The notes beneath the pieces were generated by a model. It was not told the origin of the DNA and searched no databases. It saw nothing but the letters and a program-made list of their open reading frames with translations. From a virus, in IMG/VR virus record IMGVR_UViG_3300042294_004558, positions 1-24,182 of that record: DNA of 24,182 bases; one strand, given 5' to 3'. A program made the position numbers and the translations under genes. Numbering within the stretch: the stretch's first letter is position 1; each line of letters begins with the position of its first letter. Below, piece by piece: positions 6,718-16,200 of the stretch.

Positions 6718-7476
6718 ATGTCTGAATTAAAGTTACCAACCGAACAAGTTACATTACCTTCAAAAGGTTTATTGTATCCAAAAGAAAATCCATTATCATC
6801 CGGAGTTATTGAGATGAAATATATGACTGCTAAAGAGGAAGATATCCTTACTAATAGCAATTATATTCGTCAAGGCACTGTTATTGATAAATTATTACAA
6901 GCATTAATTGTTACTCCAATTAATTATGATGATTTATTAGTAGGTGATAAAAATGCTATTTTAATATCTGCTCGTATTTTAGGATATGGTAAAGATTATA
7001 CATTTAAATATACTAATCAACTAGGAGAAGAAATAGAAGCAAATGTAGATTTATCTGGTTTAAAAGATAAAGAAATAGATGAATCATTATTTAAATCCGG
7101 TAAAAATGAATTTACATTTGAATTACCATTTTCTAAAAATGTAGTTACATTTAGATTATTAACACATGGTGATGAAAAAGATATTGAAGCTGAAATTAAA
7201 GGTTTAAAGAAAATTAATCCATCTGCTACATACGATGTAACAACTCGATTAAAATTCATTATTACTTCAGTAGAAGGAAAACATGATCAAAAATCAATAC
7301 GTGATTTTGTAGATAATTTCTTAATTGCTAAAGACGCAAGAGCATTACGTGAATATTATGCTCAAGTACAACCAGATATTGAATTAAAATACACTCCTGA
7401 GGATGAAAACTATACTGGGGAGGGTATAGATATTCCAATTAATCTTAACTTTTTTTGGCCTGACGCACGAATATAG
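6718..7476 (+). CDS. Baseplate hub/tail assembly protein (T4 gp26-like)
   Basis: 252 residues (T4 gp26 is 208). It opens with the family hallmark: VTLPSKGLLYP, then YMTAKEEDILTNSNYIRQGTVIDKLLQALI and DLLVGDKNAILISARILGYG. The middle has FELPFSKNVVTFRLLTHGDE and the end NLNFFWPDARI. In T4 this family (gp26, related to gp51) is needed to build the central hub, with a catalytic or chaperone-like role rather than a major structural one. Its position just before an 80-aa partner and the tape measure gene parallels the tail assembly chaperones of other phages. The last codons contain a run of seven T (7450-7456) where the frame of the next gene is already open, raising the chance of a fused product of about 335 residues. 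Confidence 0.82.
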   Translation: MSELKLPTEQVTLPSKGLLYPKENPLSSGVIEMKYMTAKEEDILTNSNYIRQGTVIDKLLQALIVTPINYDDLLVGDKNAILISARILGYGKDYTFKYTNQLGEEIEANVDLSGLKDKEIDESLFKSGKNEFTFELPFSKNVVTFRLLTHGDEKDIEAEIKGLKKINPSATYDVTTRLKFIITSVEGKHDQKSIRDFVDNFLIAKDARALREYYAQVQPDIELKYTPEDENYTGEGIDIPINLNFFWPDARI

Positions 7477-7483
7477 GTTTATA

Positions 7484-7726
7484 ATGTTTGCTCAAATCCA
7501 TGATATAGTATTTCATGGTAATGGTGGATTTGATTGGGAAACTATTTATAATATGCCTATTTGGCTTCGTCGATTTACCTTTAATAAAATTAAAGAACAT
7601 TTTGAAAAACAAAACGAAGAAAATGAAAAACAGCAAAACATGTTAAATAATAAACAAAATGCTCGTAAAGAAATAGCGCGACCTAATATAGCTCCAACGT
7701 ACACAACGAAAGCTCCTAAAAAATAG
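7484..7726 (+). CDS. Small tail-assembly partner protein next to the tape measure gene (80 aa)
   Basis: The conserved-looking core is HDIVFHGNGGFDWETIYNMP followed by IWLRRFTFNKIKEHFEKQ; after residue 45 the protein is a polar, Lys/Gln/Asn-rich tail. Similar short proteins with a GGxxWxxVYxMPxxLRRF-type core follow gp26-like genes in T4-like phages, and I believe they act with it in tail assembly. An AGG at 7475-7477 lies 6 bases before the ATG, so independent initiation is plausible. However the frame is open back to 7430, inside the upstream gene, and would allow a +1 or -2 frameshift fusion at the U7 run. The stop codon lies inside the terminator-like hairpin at 7708-7734. Confidence 0.78.
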   Translation: MFAQIHDIVFHGNGGFDWETIYNMPIWLRRFTFNKIKEHFEKQNEENEKQQNMLNNKQNARKEIARPNIAPTYTTKAPKK

Positions 7727-7734
7727 GGGCTTTC
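7708..7734 (+). terminator. Hairpin overlapping the stop of the 80-aa gene (terminator-like)
   Basis: An 11-bp stem (GAAAGCTCCTA with TAGGGGCTTTC, one G-U pair) around an AAAAA loop. The stop TAG forms part of the 3' arm. The arm ends TTTC with no long T run, so it may terminate weakly, or protect the mRNA end, before the tape measure promoter octamer at 7736. Confidence 0.62.
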
Positions 7735-7735
7735 A

Positions 7736-7743
7736 ATATTTAT
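7736..7743 (+). promoter_or_regulatory. Candidate late-promoter octamer ATATTTAT before the tape measure gene
   Basis: Octamer copy 21 bases before ATG 7765 and one base after the preceding hairpin. This hairpin-then-octamer order repeats the arrangement after the sheath and tube genes. Confidence 0.46.
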
Positions 7744-7764
7744 ATAATGTAATATTATACTAAT

Positions 7765-10299
7765 ATGGCTGAAGAATTAGATAAAAAATTAGATAGTTTT
7801 AATAATGAGCTAAATAAAATTTCAGATCGCATAAAAGATTTTGGAATAGTTTTAGAAGATAATTTAGCTGGAAAACTACAGGATAGTATTAATGCTGCTA
7901 AGGGTTTATCTGAACCTTTAAAAGATGCAGCCTCAATTACTAAACAATTAAATACTTTATCTTCTGCTAATGAAACTCTTATTGTTAGAAGAAAAGCAGC
8001 AGAAGAATCATATGTAGCAGCACTAAAAAAAGGAAATAAAGCACAAATTGAAACTACTGAAGAAAAATATGAACAATTACGTGCCCAATTAAATATTTCT
8101 TTATCTTTAGAAGATCAAGTAAGAAAACTACAAATTATTGCTGAAGAAGAAGAAATAATAACAAAGGAAAAACAAAAACAAAATTCTCTTGAAAATAGTA
8201 TAGGAAATGCTTTATCAAAATCTTTTGGTATTACCAAGAATAGTATTAAAGAAATGTTTACACTATCTGGTATATTTGCATTAATATTATCTAAAGCACT
8301 TGAATTTAATAAAACATCAGTTGAATTAAGTAAAAATTTAGGATACGCTGGTGGAAAAGCAGATAGAATGTTATATGGTCTAGCTGCTAGTTCTGTTGCC
8401 TCTAGTAATTTAAATTTAAATTCAAAAGCAGCAGCTGAAGCAATAGGACAAATAGCTGAATCTACAGGATATATAGCTGAATTTTCTCAAGATGCTTTAG
8501 AAACCCAAATAATGTTAACCAAACAATTTGGTTTAACAGGAGCAGAAGCAGCAAGAATATATGAATTATCTGTACTAACAGGAAAATCATCATCCCAAGT
8601 AAATGATGAAATGGTTGGTGCTTTTGTAGCAACAAGAAATCAATTAAAAGTTGGTGTTCCTTTTAAAGCAACAATAGCAGCAGCTGCTAAAGTATCAGGT
8701 CAACTAGCAGCAAATTTACAAAATAATCCTGCATTGATAACAAAAGCAGTAGTACAAGCAGCTGCTTTAGGTACTACCTTAGAACAAACAGCTAGTCAAG
8801 CTGAAAAATTACTTGATTTTAGTTCATCTATTGAAAGTGAATTAAAAGCAGAATTATTAACTGGAAAGCAATTAAATTTAGAAAGAGCAAGAGCAGCAGC
8901 ATTAGCTGGTGATCAAGTAACATTAGCTCAAGAATTAAATAAAAATGTTGGAAGTTTAGAAGACTTTCAAAAAATGAATGTATTACAGCAAAAAGCATTA
9001 GCTGAAGCTGTAGGCTTAACTGCTGACCAATTAGCAGAACAATTAAAAAAACAACAAATTGCAAAAGAAACTGGTAAATCAATTGCCGAACAAAATAAGG
9101 AAGAATTATTAGCTGCACAAAAACGTCAAAATTTACAAGATATGTTTAATGCTGCTGTAAATAAATTATCAGATATACTAACAGTAATTGCTAGTGGCCC
9201 TATTGGAATGTTACTTTCAGGTCTTGCTAGTATATTAAGTAATACTTATTTATTTTATGGTGCATTAGCATTAGTTGCTGCTTTAAAATTTACTAACATT
9301 ACAAATGCTTTTAAAGAAGTAGGTGGTATTGGAGATAAATTAAAAGGATTACTAGGTGGTGGTGGTGCTAAAGATAAAACGGCTGAAGCAGCAACAAAAG
9401 GAGCAGAAGCTGGAACAAAAGTAGGCGGTACAGGTAAAGCTGGTGATGGAATAAAAAATACCTTAAAAGGAATATCTGCAGGTGTTTCATCATTTTCACA
9501 AGTAAAACCTTCTGACATATTAAAACTTTTAGGAACTTCTTTAGCCTTAGTAGCTTTAACACCAGCAATACCAGGATTATTATTATTACAATTAGTAAAT
9601 GGAAAATTAATTCAAGGAGCTTTAACAGGATTAGGACAAGGATTAACAGCATTTGGTGCTGCAATGTCAACAGGAGTAGCTGCCTTAGGACTTGCCGCAT
9701 TAGTAGCAGCAGCAGTAGGGTTAGGATATGCTTTAGGATTAGCAGCTCCCGCAATAGAAGCTTTTGGTAAAGGAATAGCAGCTATATTTGATTCATTTGC
9801 TAAAATGGATATAGGCCAAATATTATTAATAGGACCAGCACTTGCTAGTATAGGAATAGGTATGATATCATTAGGAGCAGGAGCTGTAGCAGGTAGTGTA
9901 GGAGCATTAATTGCTGTAGGAATAATATCAAAATTAGCAGAAAAAGGAGATCAATTAAATGTTACTGCAACTGCTCTTCAAAACATGGCAACTGCCTTAA
10001 CCCAAGTATCTTCAGCATTAGCCGGAATTGATGTTAGTAAATTAGATGCTTTAGATAATTTTGCCTCTAATAGATCTAGTGAATCAATAGTAGGTGGTAT
10101 AACTGATTTTATAACTGCACCTATTAAATCAGCAGGAGAATCAATTGGTAATGGAGGTAATGATATGACTCCAATGATAACAGCAATAAATGAAGTTAGA
10201 GCAGAAGTTGCTAAATTAGCAAATCGTCCAATTAATATTAATATGGATGGTAAAAAAGTAGGCAGTGGATTAACACAAGGGTCTTATAAAGTAGCTTAA
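7765..10299 (+). CDS. Tail tape measure protein
   Basis: 844 residues, very rich in Ala, Leu and Gly. Residues 1-150 are charged and coiled-coil forming. Residues about 150-470 are a long helical region with Ala/Gln-rich repeats. Hydrophobic stretches lie near 471-510, 585-612, 627-665 and 685-722, with a Gly/Lys/Thr-rich linker at about 530-565. The end, INEVRAEVAKLANRPI followed by DGKKVGSGLTQGSYKVA, is a typical tape-measure C-terminus. Such proteins line the tube and set its length, and their hydrophobic parts are thought to enter the host membrane at ejection. By the usual ratio of about 0.15 nm per residue the tail would be roughly 125 nm. Position after the gp26-like pair supports the call. 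It corresponds in role to T4 gp29, though direct homology is not visible by eye. Confidence 0.87.
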   Translation: MAEELDKKLDSFNNELNKISDRIKDFGIVLEDNLAGKLQDSINAAKGLSEPLKDAASITKQLNTLSSANETLIVRRKAAEESYVAALKKGNKAQIETTEEKYEQLRAQLNISLSLEDQVRKLQIIAEEEEIITKEKQKQNSLENSIGNALSKSFGITKNSIKEMFTLSGIFALILSKALEFNKTSVELSKNLGYAGGKADRMLYGLAASSVASSNLNLNSKAAAEAIGQIAESTGYIAEFSQDALETQIMLTKQFGLTGAEAARIYELSVLTGKSSSQVNDEMVGAFVATRNQLKVGVPFKATIAAAAKVSGQLAANLQNNPALITKAVVQAAALGTTLEQTASQAEKLLDFSSSIESELKAELLTGKQLNLERARAAALAGDQVTLAQELNKNVGSLEDFQKMNVLQQKALAEAVGLTADQLAEQLKKQQIAKETGKSIAEQNKEELLAAQKRQNLQDMFNAAVNKLSDILTVIASGPIGMLLSGLASILSNTYLFYGALALVAALKFTNITNAFKEVGGIGDKLKGLLGGGGAKDKTAEAATKGAEAGTKVGGTGKAGDGIKNTLKGISAGVSSFSQVKPSDILKLLGTSLALVALTPAIPGLLLLQLVNGKLIQGALTGLGQGLTAFGAAMSTGVAALGLAALVAAAVGLGYALGLAAPAIEAFGKGIAAIFDSFAKMDIGQILLIGPALASIGIGMISLGAGAVAGSVGALIAVGIISKLAEKGDQLNVTATALQNMATALTQVSSALAGIDVSKLDALDNFASNRSSESIVGGITDFITAPIKSAGESIGNGGNDMTPMITAINEVRAEVAKLANRPININMDGKKVGSGLTQGSYKVA

Positions 10300-10307
10300 C
10301 AAATTTA

Positions 10308-10315
10308 ATATTTAT
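10308..10315 (+). promoter_or_regulatory. Candidate late-promoter octamer ATATTTAT before the 78-aa gene
   Basis: Octamer copy 25 bases before ATG 10341, nine bases after the tape measure stop. No terminator hairpin separates it from the tape measure gene. It would serve the baseplate operon that runs to 17021. Confidence 0.44.
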
Positions 10316-10340
10316 ACTAAACAATTAAACACAATAAATT

Positions 10341-10577
10341 ATGGGATTATTAGATAAATTAACCTCAAGTATCTTAGGCTTAAAAGGTGAAACACCAGTA
10401 AATTTTGGAGTAGATCCACTTCCTCCAGGTTCATTACATGATGAATTTTCTACTACAGGAAAACCAAATGTAAAATGGAGAACTATTAGTGGTAATGGTC
10501 CAAAACCTCAACCATCTCGCTTAGATATTGGTGATAGTAAAGACAAATACAAGCCAACAAGTAAATATACTGGCTAA
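10341..10577 (+). CDS. Small polar protein at the head of the baseplate operon (78 aa)
   Basis: Unrecognised function. It begins MGLLDKLTSSILGLKGETP, a possible short amphipathic helix, then becomes polar and Pro/Gly/Lys-rich with PLPPGSLHDEFSTTGKP and a basic end (KDKYKPTSKYTG). No Cys, membrane span or known domain is evident, and most of it looks disordered. It is separated by 9 bases from the large baseplate gene and shares its putative promoter. Similar short proteins occur at this place in related uncultured phages as far as I recall, so it may be a minor virion or assembly factor; this is inference from context. Confidence 0.65.
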   Translation: MGLLDKLTSSILGLKGETPVNFGVDPLPPGSLHDEFSTTGKPNVKWRTISGNGPKPQPSRLDIGDSKDKYKPTSKYTG

Positions 10578-10586
10578 ATCTAGGTA

Positions 10587-12917
10587 ATGGCTCTTATAGA
10601 TTTAAAAACTGATTTAAAATCACTAAAATACGGTAGAGACGAACTTGGTGGTGGTAATAGTGGTCAACCATACATTCAATCCGATATTAATTTAGGCAAT
10701 CAAACTGTTAAAAAAAACGATGATGGCTTAATTAGAGGAGGTGCGGTTGGGGCTGCTAAGGCATCGACTAACGATTTACTTCGCATAGGAAAATTCTTAA
10801 AGGATGCTCCAAAGGGACCGTTATTTATTATAAAACAAGTCGGTTTACAATTATCTAATCCAAAACTAGAAAGCAGACAATTTACTACAGATCGTTCTAC
10901 TAGAGGACTAGGATTATTTACAAATATTGGTAATCTCATTGCTAATACTGCAAATCGTATTTCTAATGAAATAGGACCTACTCGTGTATATAATTTAGGC
11001 GTTAATACTGCTCTACAGATACCTGTTAATGCCTTTGGTGTACACTTTAATAGACATGGTTTATTACCTACTCAGGATGATCAAACAAAATATTTAGCTG
11101 TTGTTACAGCTAATAATAAAAATGGTAATAATAGATTAACAAAATTAACTACTAAATTTACTTTAGGGAATGTAGTTCCAAGAGATGGTACTTTAAATAC
11201 ATCACCAACAAATAAAGGATTTGGTATTCTTAGTAGTGTTGTTAAAACAGCAAGTAAAATATTTGGATTTAAAAATCCATTACCTTCACTAGATGCGAAT
11301 CAAACAATAGCTGATTATATAGGTGGACCTGGTTCAACTTATGGTATAGGAAGAACTAGAATTGCACGATACGATAATACTGCAAATTATACTCTTATTG
11401 AATTAGCTAAACAACAATCTAAATTCTTTGCAGGAAATACTCGTGAAGGTACTATTAATGATGAAGGAAATGCTGCTGCCGTTCCATTAGAAATGGACCC
11501 TAGGTTTTATCCAATTACAAACGGTACTTTATTTACATCTTCTTCTTTTAGTAGAGAACGTTTTACAGGTGCTAATGCACTTACAACTTTAGGTTCATCT
11601 TTAAAAAATAGATCAGCAACAGATCCACAAAATTTAAAAAATGATTTAAGTGGTTCATATCACTGGAATACTAAAAAATCTAGTATTATAGATACAGGTT
11701 CATTAGGAGTATCAGAACAATATGGATTAAATGCTGAAGAAATTGGTTTACCTTCACTTAGCCAAATTAATCAAAATGTAATCCCTGATAATTCAGTTAA
11801 TCCTAAATTAAAAACTTACCAAAAATTAAAAGATGCTATAGATAATACTATTTTAGATGGAAGTAATTTTAGTGGTAGTATTGGGTATAATCCTGGAGTA
11901 AGAGAAAAATATCCTATAAACTATTATAATACTTTAGGAGTATCTACTCAATATGGAAATGAAGTATTAGGTGGAAATAACATAGATCCTGAAAATCCAT
12001 TATATTCACCAAAATATAAATCAACAGTTGATTATAGCGGTAGTATTAAACCTGAAGAAAAATATAATACAATAAAAAATTCAGTAAATGAATTATCTAA
12101 TAAACAATATCTTCTTCCCGGAGGATCAACACCTTTTGAAACAAACGTTACTGATGATACAGGACATTTTTTATTAAGTAGAGCAGGTTCTGATAGTGAA
12201 AGAGTAGGTTTAAATAGAACCTCTGAAAATTTTAAATATTACGGTGAAGGCAATATATCAGATAATTATGACAAAATAACATATAATAATACTAATATAC
12301 TTTCTCGAGAAGATTCAGATATTCTTCAAATAGTATTTAGAATAATAGGTCCTTTTAATCAAAGTATAGATCAAATTAACCTTTCAGCATATTTAAATGG
12401 TTTTAAAGATGATTTTAGTTCTACATGGAATGAAATAAATTATGCTGGTAGAGCTGAAAGTTTTTATGTGTATGATAAATTTAAACGTAATGTTTCTTTT
12501 AATTTACAAATACCTTGTTTTAATAGAGAAGAATTATTTGAAAAACATAGAGCATTAGGTCAATTAGCATCTACTACTGCTGGTCAATATAATAATAATT
12601 TTTTAGGAGGAGTTTTAATTAAATTAAATGTAGGTAACTATATATCTGGAGAATATGCTAAATTAGATAATTTATCATATAGTATTGTTGATAATGCTAC
12701 TTGGGATGTTAATTATCAATTATCTATGTATTTAGAAGCTTCATTCCAATTTACTATTATCCATCAGTCTTTACCTGAATATCAAAATAATAAAGGATTT
12801 TTTGAATATCTTCCTGATAATACTAAAACATATCTTTCTAAATCTAATAGAAGCCGTGAAGAACAAATTCAAGTAGCTAAATTTTTTGCTGCGGATAATA
12901 CAACAATTCAATTATAA
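10587..12917 (+). CDS. Large baseplate/tail-initiator candidate protein (776 aa)
   Basis: Starts MALIDLKTDLKSLKYGRDEL. Residues 1-300 include a hydrophobic-basic stretch and a conserved-looking VNAFGVHFNRHGLLP; the middle (about 300-560) is Asn/Ser/Tyr-rich and looks extended. The best-defined part is the C-terminal 200 residues, with YAGRAESFYVYDKFKRNVSF, IPCFNREELFEKHRALGQLA and GVLIKLNVGNYI. Its layout resembles the tube-like fold of tail-tube initiators such as T4 gp48/gp54: a beta-strand with KR, a helix of the EL-to-L kind, then a strand with GxxI. It lies between the tape measure gene and the LysM-like wedge gene, the expected place. Function as tube initiator or hub-tube adaptor is inferred; a purely structural baseplate role is possible. 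It is more than twice the length of T4 gp48 or gp54. Confidence 0.6.
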   Translation: MALIDLKTDLKSLKYGRDELGGGNSGQPYIQSDINLGNQTVKKNDDGLIRGGAVGAAKASTNDLLRIGKFLKDAPKGPLFIIKQVGLQLSNPKLESRQFTTDRSTRGLGLFTNIGNLIANTANRISNEIGPTRVYNLGVNTALQIPVNAFGVHFNRHGLLPTQDDQTKYLAVVTANNKNGNNRLTKLTTKFTLGNVVPRDGTLNTSPTNKGFGILSSVVKTASKIFGFKNPLPSLDANQTIADYIGGPGSTYGIGRTRIARYDNTANYTLIELAKQQSKFFAGNTREGTINDEGNAAAVPLEMDPRFYPITNGTLFTSSSFSRERFTGANALTTLGSSLKNRSATDPQNLKNDLSGSYHWNTKKSSIIDTGSLGVSEQYGLNAEEIGLPSLSQINQNVIPDNSVNPKLKTYQKLKDAIDNTILDGSNFSGSIGYNPGVREKYPINYYNTLGVSTQYGNEVLGGNNIDPENPLYSPKYKSTVDYSGSIKPEEKYNTIKNSVNELSNKQYLLPGGSTPFETNVTDDTGHFLLSRAGSDSERVGLNRTSENFKYYGEGNISDNYDKITYNNTNILSREDSDILQIVFRIIGPFNQSIDQINLSAYLNGFKDDFSSTWNEINYAGRAESFYVYDKFKRNVSFNLQIPCFNREELFEKHRALGQLASTTAGQYNNNFLGGVLIKLNVGNYISGEYAKLDNLSYSIVDNATWDVNYQLSMYLEASFQFTIIHQSLPEYQNNKGFFEYLPDNTKTYLSKSNRSREEQIQVAKFFAADNTTIQL

Positions 12918-12919
12918 CA

Positions 12920-13225
12920 ATGAATAGATACGATAATCCAACAATACTAACAACTCAACAAGGAAAACCATACTGGAAAGGAAAATCATATCCTAATATT
13001 CCTGTATCAGAATCTGATGCGTATGTTATAACATCAAGTGAAGATCGTTTAGATTTATTAGCTTATAGATATTATAATGATGCTACATTATGGTGGATTA
13101 TTGCTATGGCTAATAATAATTCTACTAAAGGATTAATGTATCCTGAACCAGGTACTCAATTAAGAATACCTACTAATTTAAATGCTGTGTTAGCATTGTT
13201 TAATGATTTTAATCTAGCTAGATAA
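12920..13225 (+). CDS. LysM-like baseplate wedge protein (T4 gp53-like)
   Basis: 101 residues. Residues 42-84 read EDRLDLLAYRYYNDATLWWI, then IAMANN, and PGTQLRIP. This is the phage version of a LysM motif, as in T4 gp53 and the short tail protein X of other myophages: an Asp-Arg pair, a YxD turn, a Trp-Trp pair, an Asn, and a PGxxLxIP finish. In T4, gp53 joins neighbouring wedges in the baseplate; in other contractile tails the LysM protein clamps the spike or hub. It is about half the length of T4 gp53 (196 aa), closer to the minimal LysM type. It begins 2 bases after the previous stop and ends 4 before the hub gene, so the three are one operon. Confidence 0.8.
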   Translation: MNRYDNPTILTTQQGKPYWKGKSYPNIPVSESDAYVITSSEDRLDLLAYRYYNDATLWWIIAMANNNSTKGLMYPEPGTQLRIPTNLNAVLALFNDFNLAR

Positions 13226-13229
13226 TGTT

Positions 13230-16200
13230 ATGTCAATATTTAAAAATACATTTAAACCAGAAATACGTAAATCTATAGGTGCTAGACAAACAGCAAACGA
13301 AAAGAGAACACCCCAAGCTATTCAATATTTAAATTCTCGTAACGCTTGGATCAGAATGACATCCAGTGTTAATGTTAGTGATGATAAAGGAGACTTAGCT
13401 AGTAAATATATTCTTCAAGGAGGAACACTTTACCAAAAAGATCTTAGATCTGGAGTAGGAGATAATGGTGCTTATAGTCTTAAAACTCCAAATGGTCAAC
13501 CAAATGACAGAGGTATTCGCCCAATGCCTGGTATCAATTCAATTGATGTAAAATCTAAATCAGCATATGGTTCATTACGTGAAGTAGTTGTAAATTTTCA
13601 AGTATGGGATATAAAACAACTTGAAGATTTAGAATTATTATATATGCGTCCTGGATATACTGTATTAATAGAATGGGGATGGTTACCTTATTTAGAAAGT
13701 GAAAGTAAAATTCAATATAACATTTCCCCCTACGAGAAAATGTTTACTGAAGGTACTACTAAAGAAATTATATGGAAAGATATTTTTCAAAAATCATTAG
13801 ATAATGGTGGTAATTACGATGCTATGTTTGGCTATGTTAAAAATTATAGTTGGGCAGCTCGTCCTGATGGAGGATATGATTGTAGTACAACTATAATTTC
13901 AATTGGTGAAATATTAGAATCATTAAAAGTTAATTTTTCTCCACAAAACTTAAAATTAGTTGAAGGTGGAAGTGGACTTATATTTACAAATATTACAGAA
14001 CAAACAATTAAACGATATAAAAAGAATATACTAGCAGGATTATTCTCTGAAATTTATGAAAAAGTAAATGCAAATAATGAAGGATCAAAAGAAGGAGTTG
14101 CTTTTGATCTAGAGGGGAGTAATTATTTTATTTTAACTAAAGAATTAAAAAATGTTACTGAATCAGAAGGAGATGATGATAAATTAGTAAATGAAAATGC
14201 TAATTCTAAACAAATATATATAAGATTAGGTAGTTTAATTGATATTTTAAATAAAAAAGTTTTACTTCAAGACAAAAAATCAAAACTTCCTGTTATTCAA
14301 TTTTCTTTAAAAGAAAGAGAATTTGATCTAACAGATTCTACAAAGAATCCAACTCATGAGTTATTATGTTTAGCTCACCCACTTCAACTTTCCGTTGATC
14401 CTACAATTTGTTATATTAAAAATTCAACTTGGGGAAATATTACACCTCAAACAGATGATCAAATAGATGCAACTTCAGGAAAAGATATTAGTAAATTTTC
14501 AAATAAGGATTATAGTAAAGACTTAACTGATATAAAAGCAGCTGCTGATTCAAATGATGCTTCTTCTGATAATGAAAATAAAATTTTAAGTATTGTTAAA
14601 CCTATAGCTAAACTTGGAATAAATGAATTAAGTGAATTAAATTCACAATGTCTTCAAAAATATAATAGAACTATATATTCTTTAATGGATAGTGCATTAT
14701 CTGGTGGAGAAATTGACCAAATTTTAACTGAAGGGGGTATTAGTGAAGATAGTTCAGTATATAAAGAAAGGCTAAAAGCAATTCAAACTAATTTTGTAGA
14801 AGAATTAAAAAAGAAAAAAGAAGAAACTAAGGAACTAGCAGAAGACGCTGCTTCCAATTCAAAATATTTAGATAGTAATGCACAAAATTTTTTTCTAGAC
14901 AATAAACCTTCCTTAGAACTAGGTATTATAGCAAATATATATGTTAATCTTCAATTTTTATATTCTTTATCATTAGATGGAGCTTTAGAATCTCAAGATA
15001 AAAAAGAAAAACAAGAAATAGCTATATATGATTTTTTTAAAAATATCATGTCTCAAATATCTGATTCTATAGGAAACGTAAATAATTTTGATATTCATGT
15101 AGATCCAACAGATAATATAGCTAGAATAATAGATATTAATTATGTTGATGAAATTTCTAGAGCTGATGCTTACAAAAATGCCTTTGTTTTAGAAGTTCAA
15201 GGTTTAAACTCAGTAGTAAGATCATATAAATTAGAATCACAAATATTTCCAGAACAATCAACTATGATTTCTATTGGTGCTCAAGCTAAAGGAGGAGCAT
15301 TAGGTGTTAATAGTAATACTTTAATAGATTTTAATAAAAATTTAGTTGATAGAATCCTACCAGAAAAAGTAGATGCAAATGTTACTATAGAAGATCAAGC
15401 TAGTGCTATTAGTGAACAAATAAGTGCTTTAGAAGAAAATTTAAAAACAATATATAATTTTCTTGGTGATACATCCTCATATCAAATACTTTTTACTGTT
15501 CCTTCTTTTGATGTTAATAGTGCTTCTACTTATAAAGGAGCTTTAAGAGATATTATAGCTTATTTTCAATCTTTTACTAACTCTAATTCAAAAAATAGAG
15601 CTATTATACCAACAAAATTATCCGTTGATATGGATGGAATTGGAGGTTTAGTTATAGGTCATTTATTTAGAATCCCTGAAAATTTACTTCCTAGAGGATA
15701 TAAAGGTTTAGGTACTGGATCTAAATTAGGATATATAATTACTGGAATCAGTCATAATTTAAATGGTAAAGATTGGACAACAGGAATAGAAGCACAAACT
15801 ATAATATTAGACGAACCTTCAGGAGAAGATGTTGGTTTTAAAGATATATTAAAAGACGCAACAACAGCATTAGTATCAGGAAATGTTGGAGCAGCCGTTA
15901 CAGAATTAACCACAGCAGTATCAATAAGTAATGCAAATTATAAATTAAATCCTCCATTAGGAAATAAATTATCTTCAGGACCTAATGCAATTGTTACTGC
16001 TGCTAAAAGTAGTCTTCAATTTAGTACAAAAGCTACATTTCCTAAACAAACAAACAATGGAAAAGTAGGTTGTGCTGCTGCTGTTAGTGTAATTTTCCTA
16101 AGAGCTACAGGAAGAAAAATAACTTCACCTAATAGTATAATATATAATACTCCAAATCAGTTTTATAAGGATATAGAAGCTAGCACTTTTACTCTATATG

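Noticed and set aside
7445-7636. Antisense frame of 63 codons over the gp26-like/80-aa junction
   Set aside because: Phe/Lys-rich low-complexity shadow of the AT-rich + strand genes.
8828-9754. Antisense frames across the tape measure gene
   Set aside because: Leu- or Pro-rich shadow frames caused by Ala/Gly/Leu-rich coding sequence; no promoter, start context or plausible protein.
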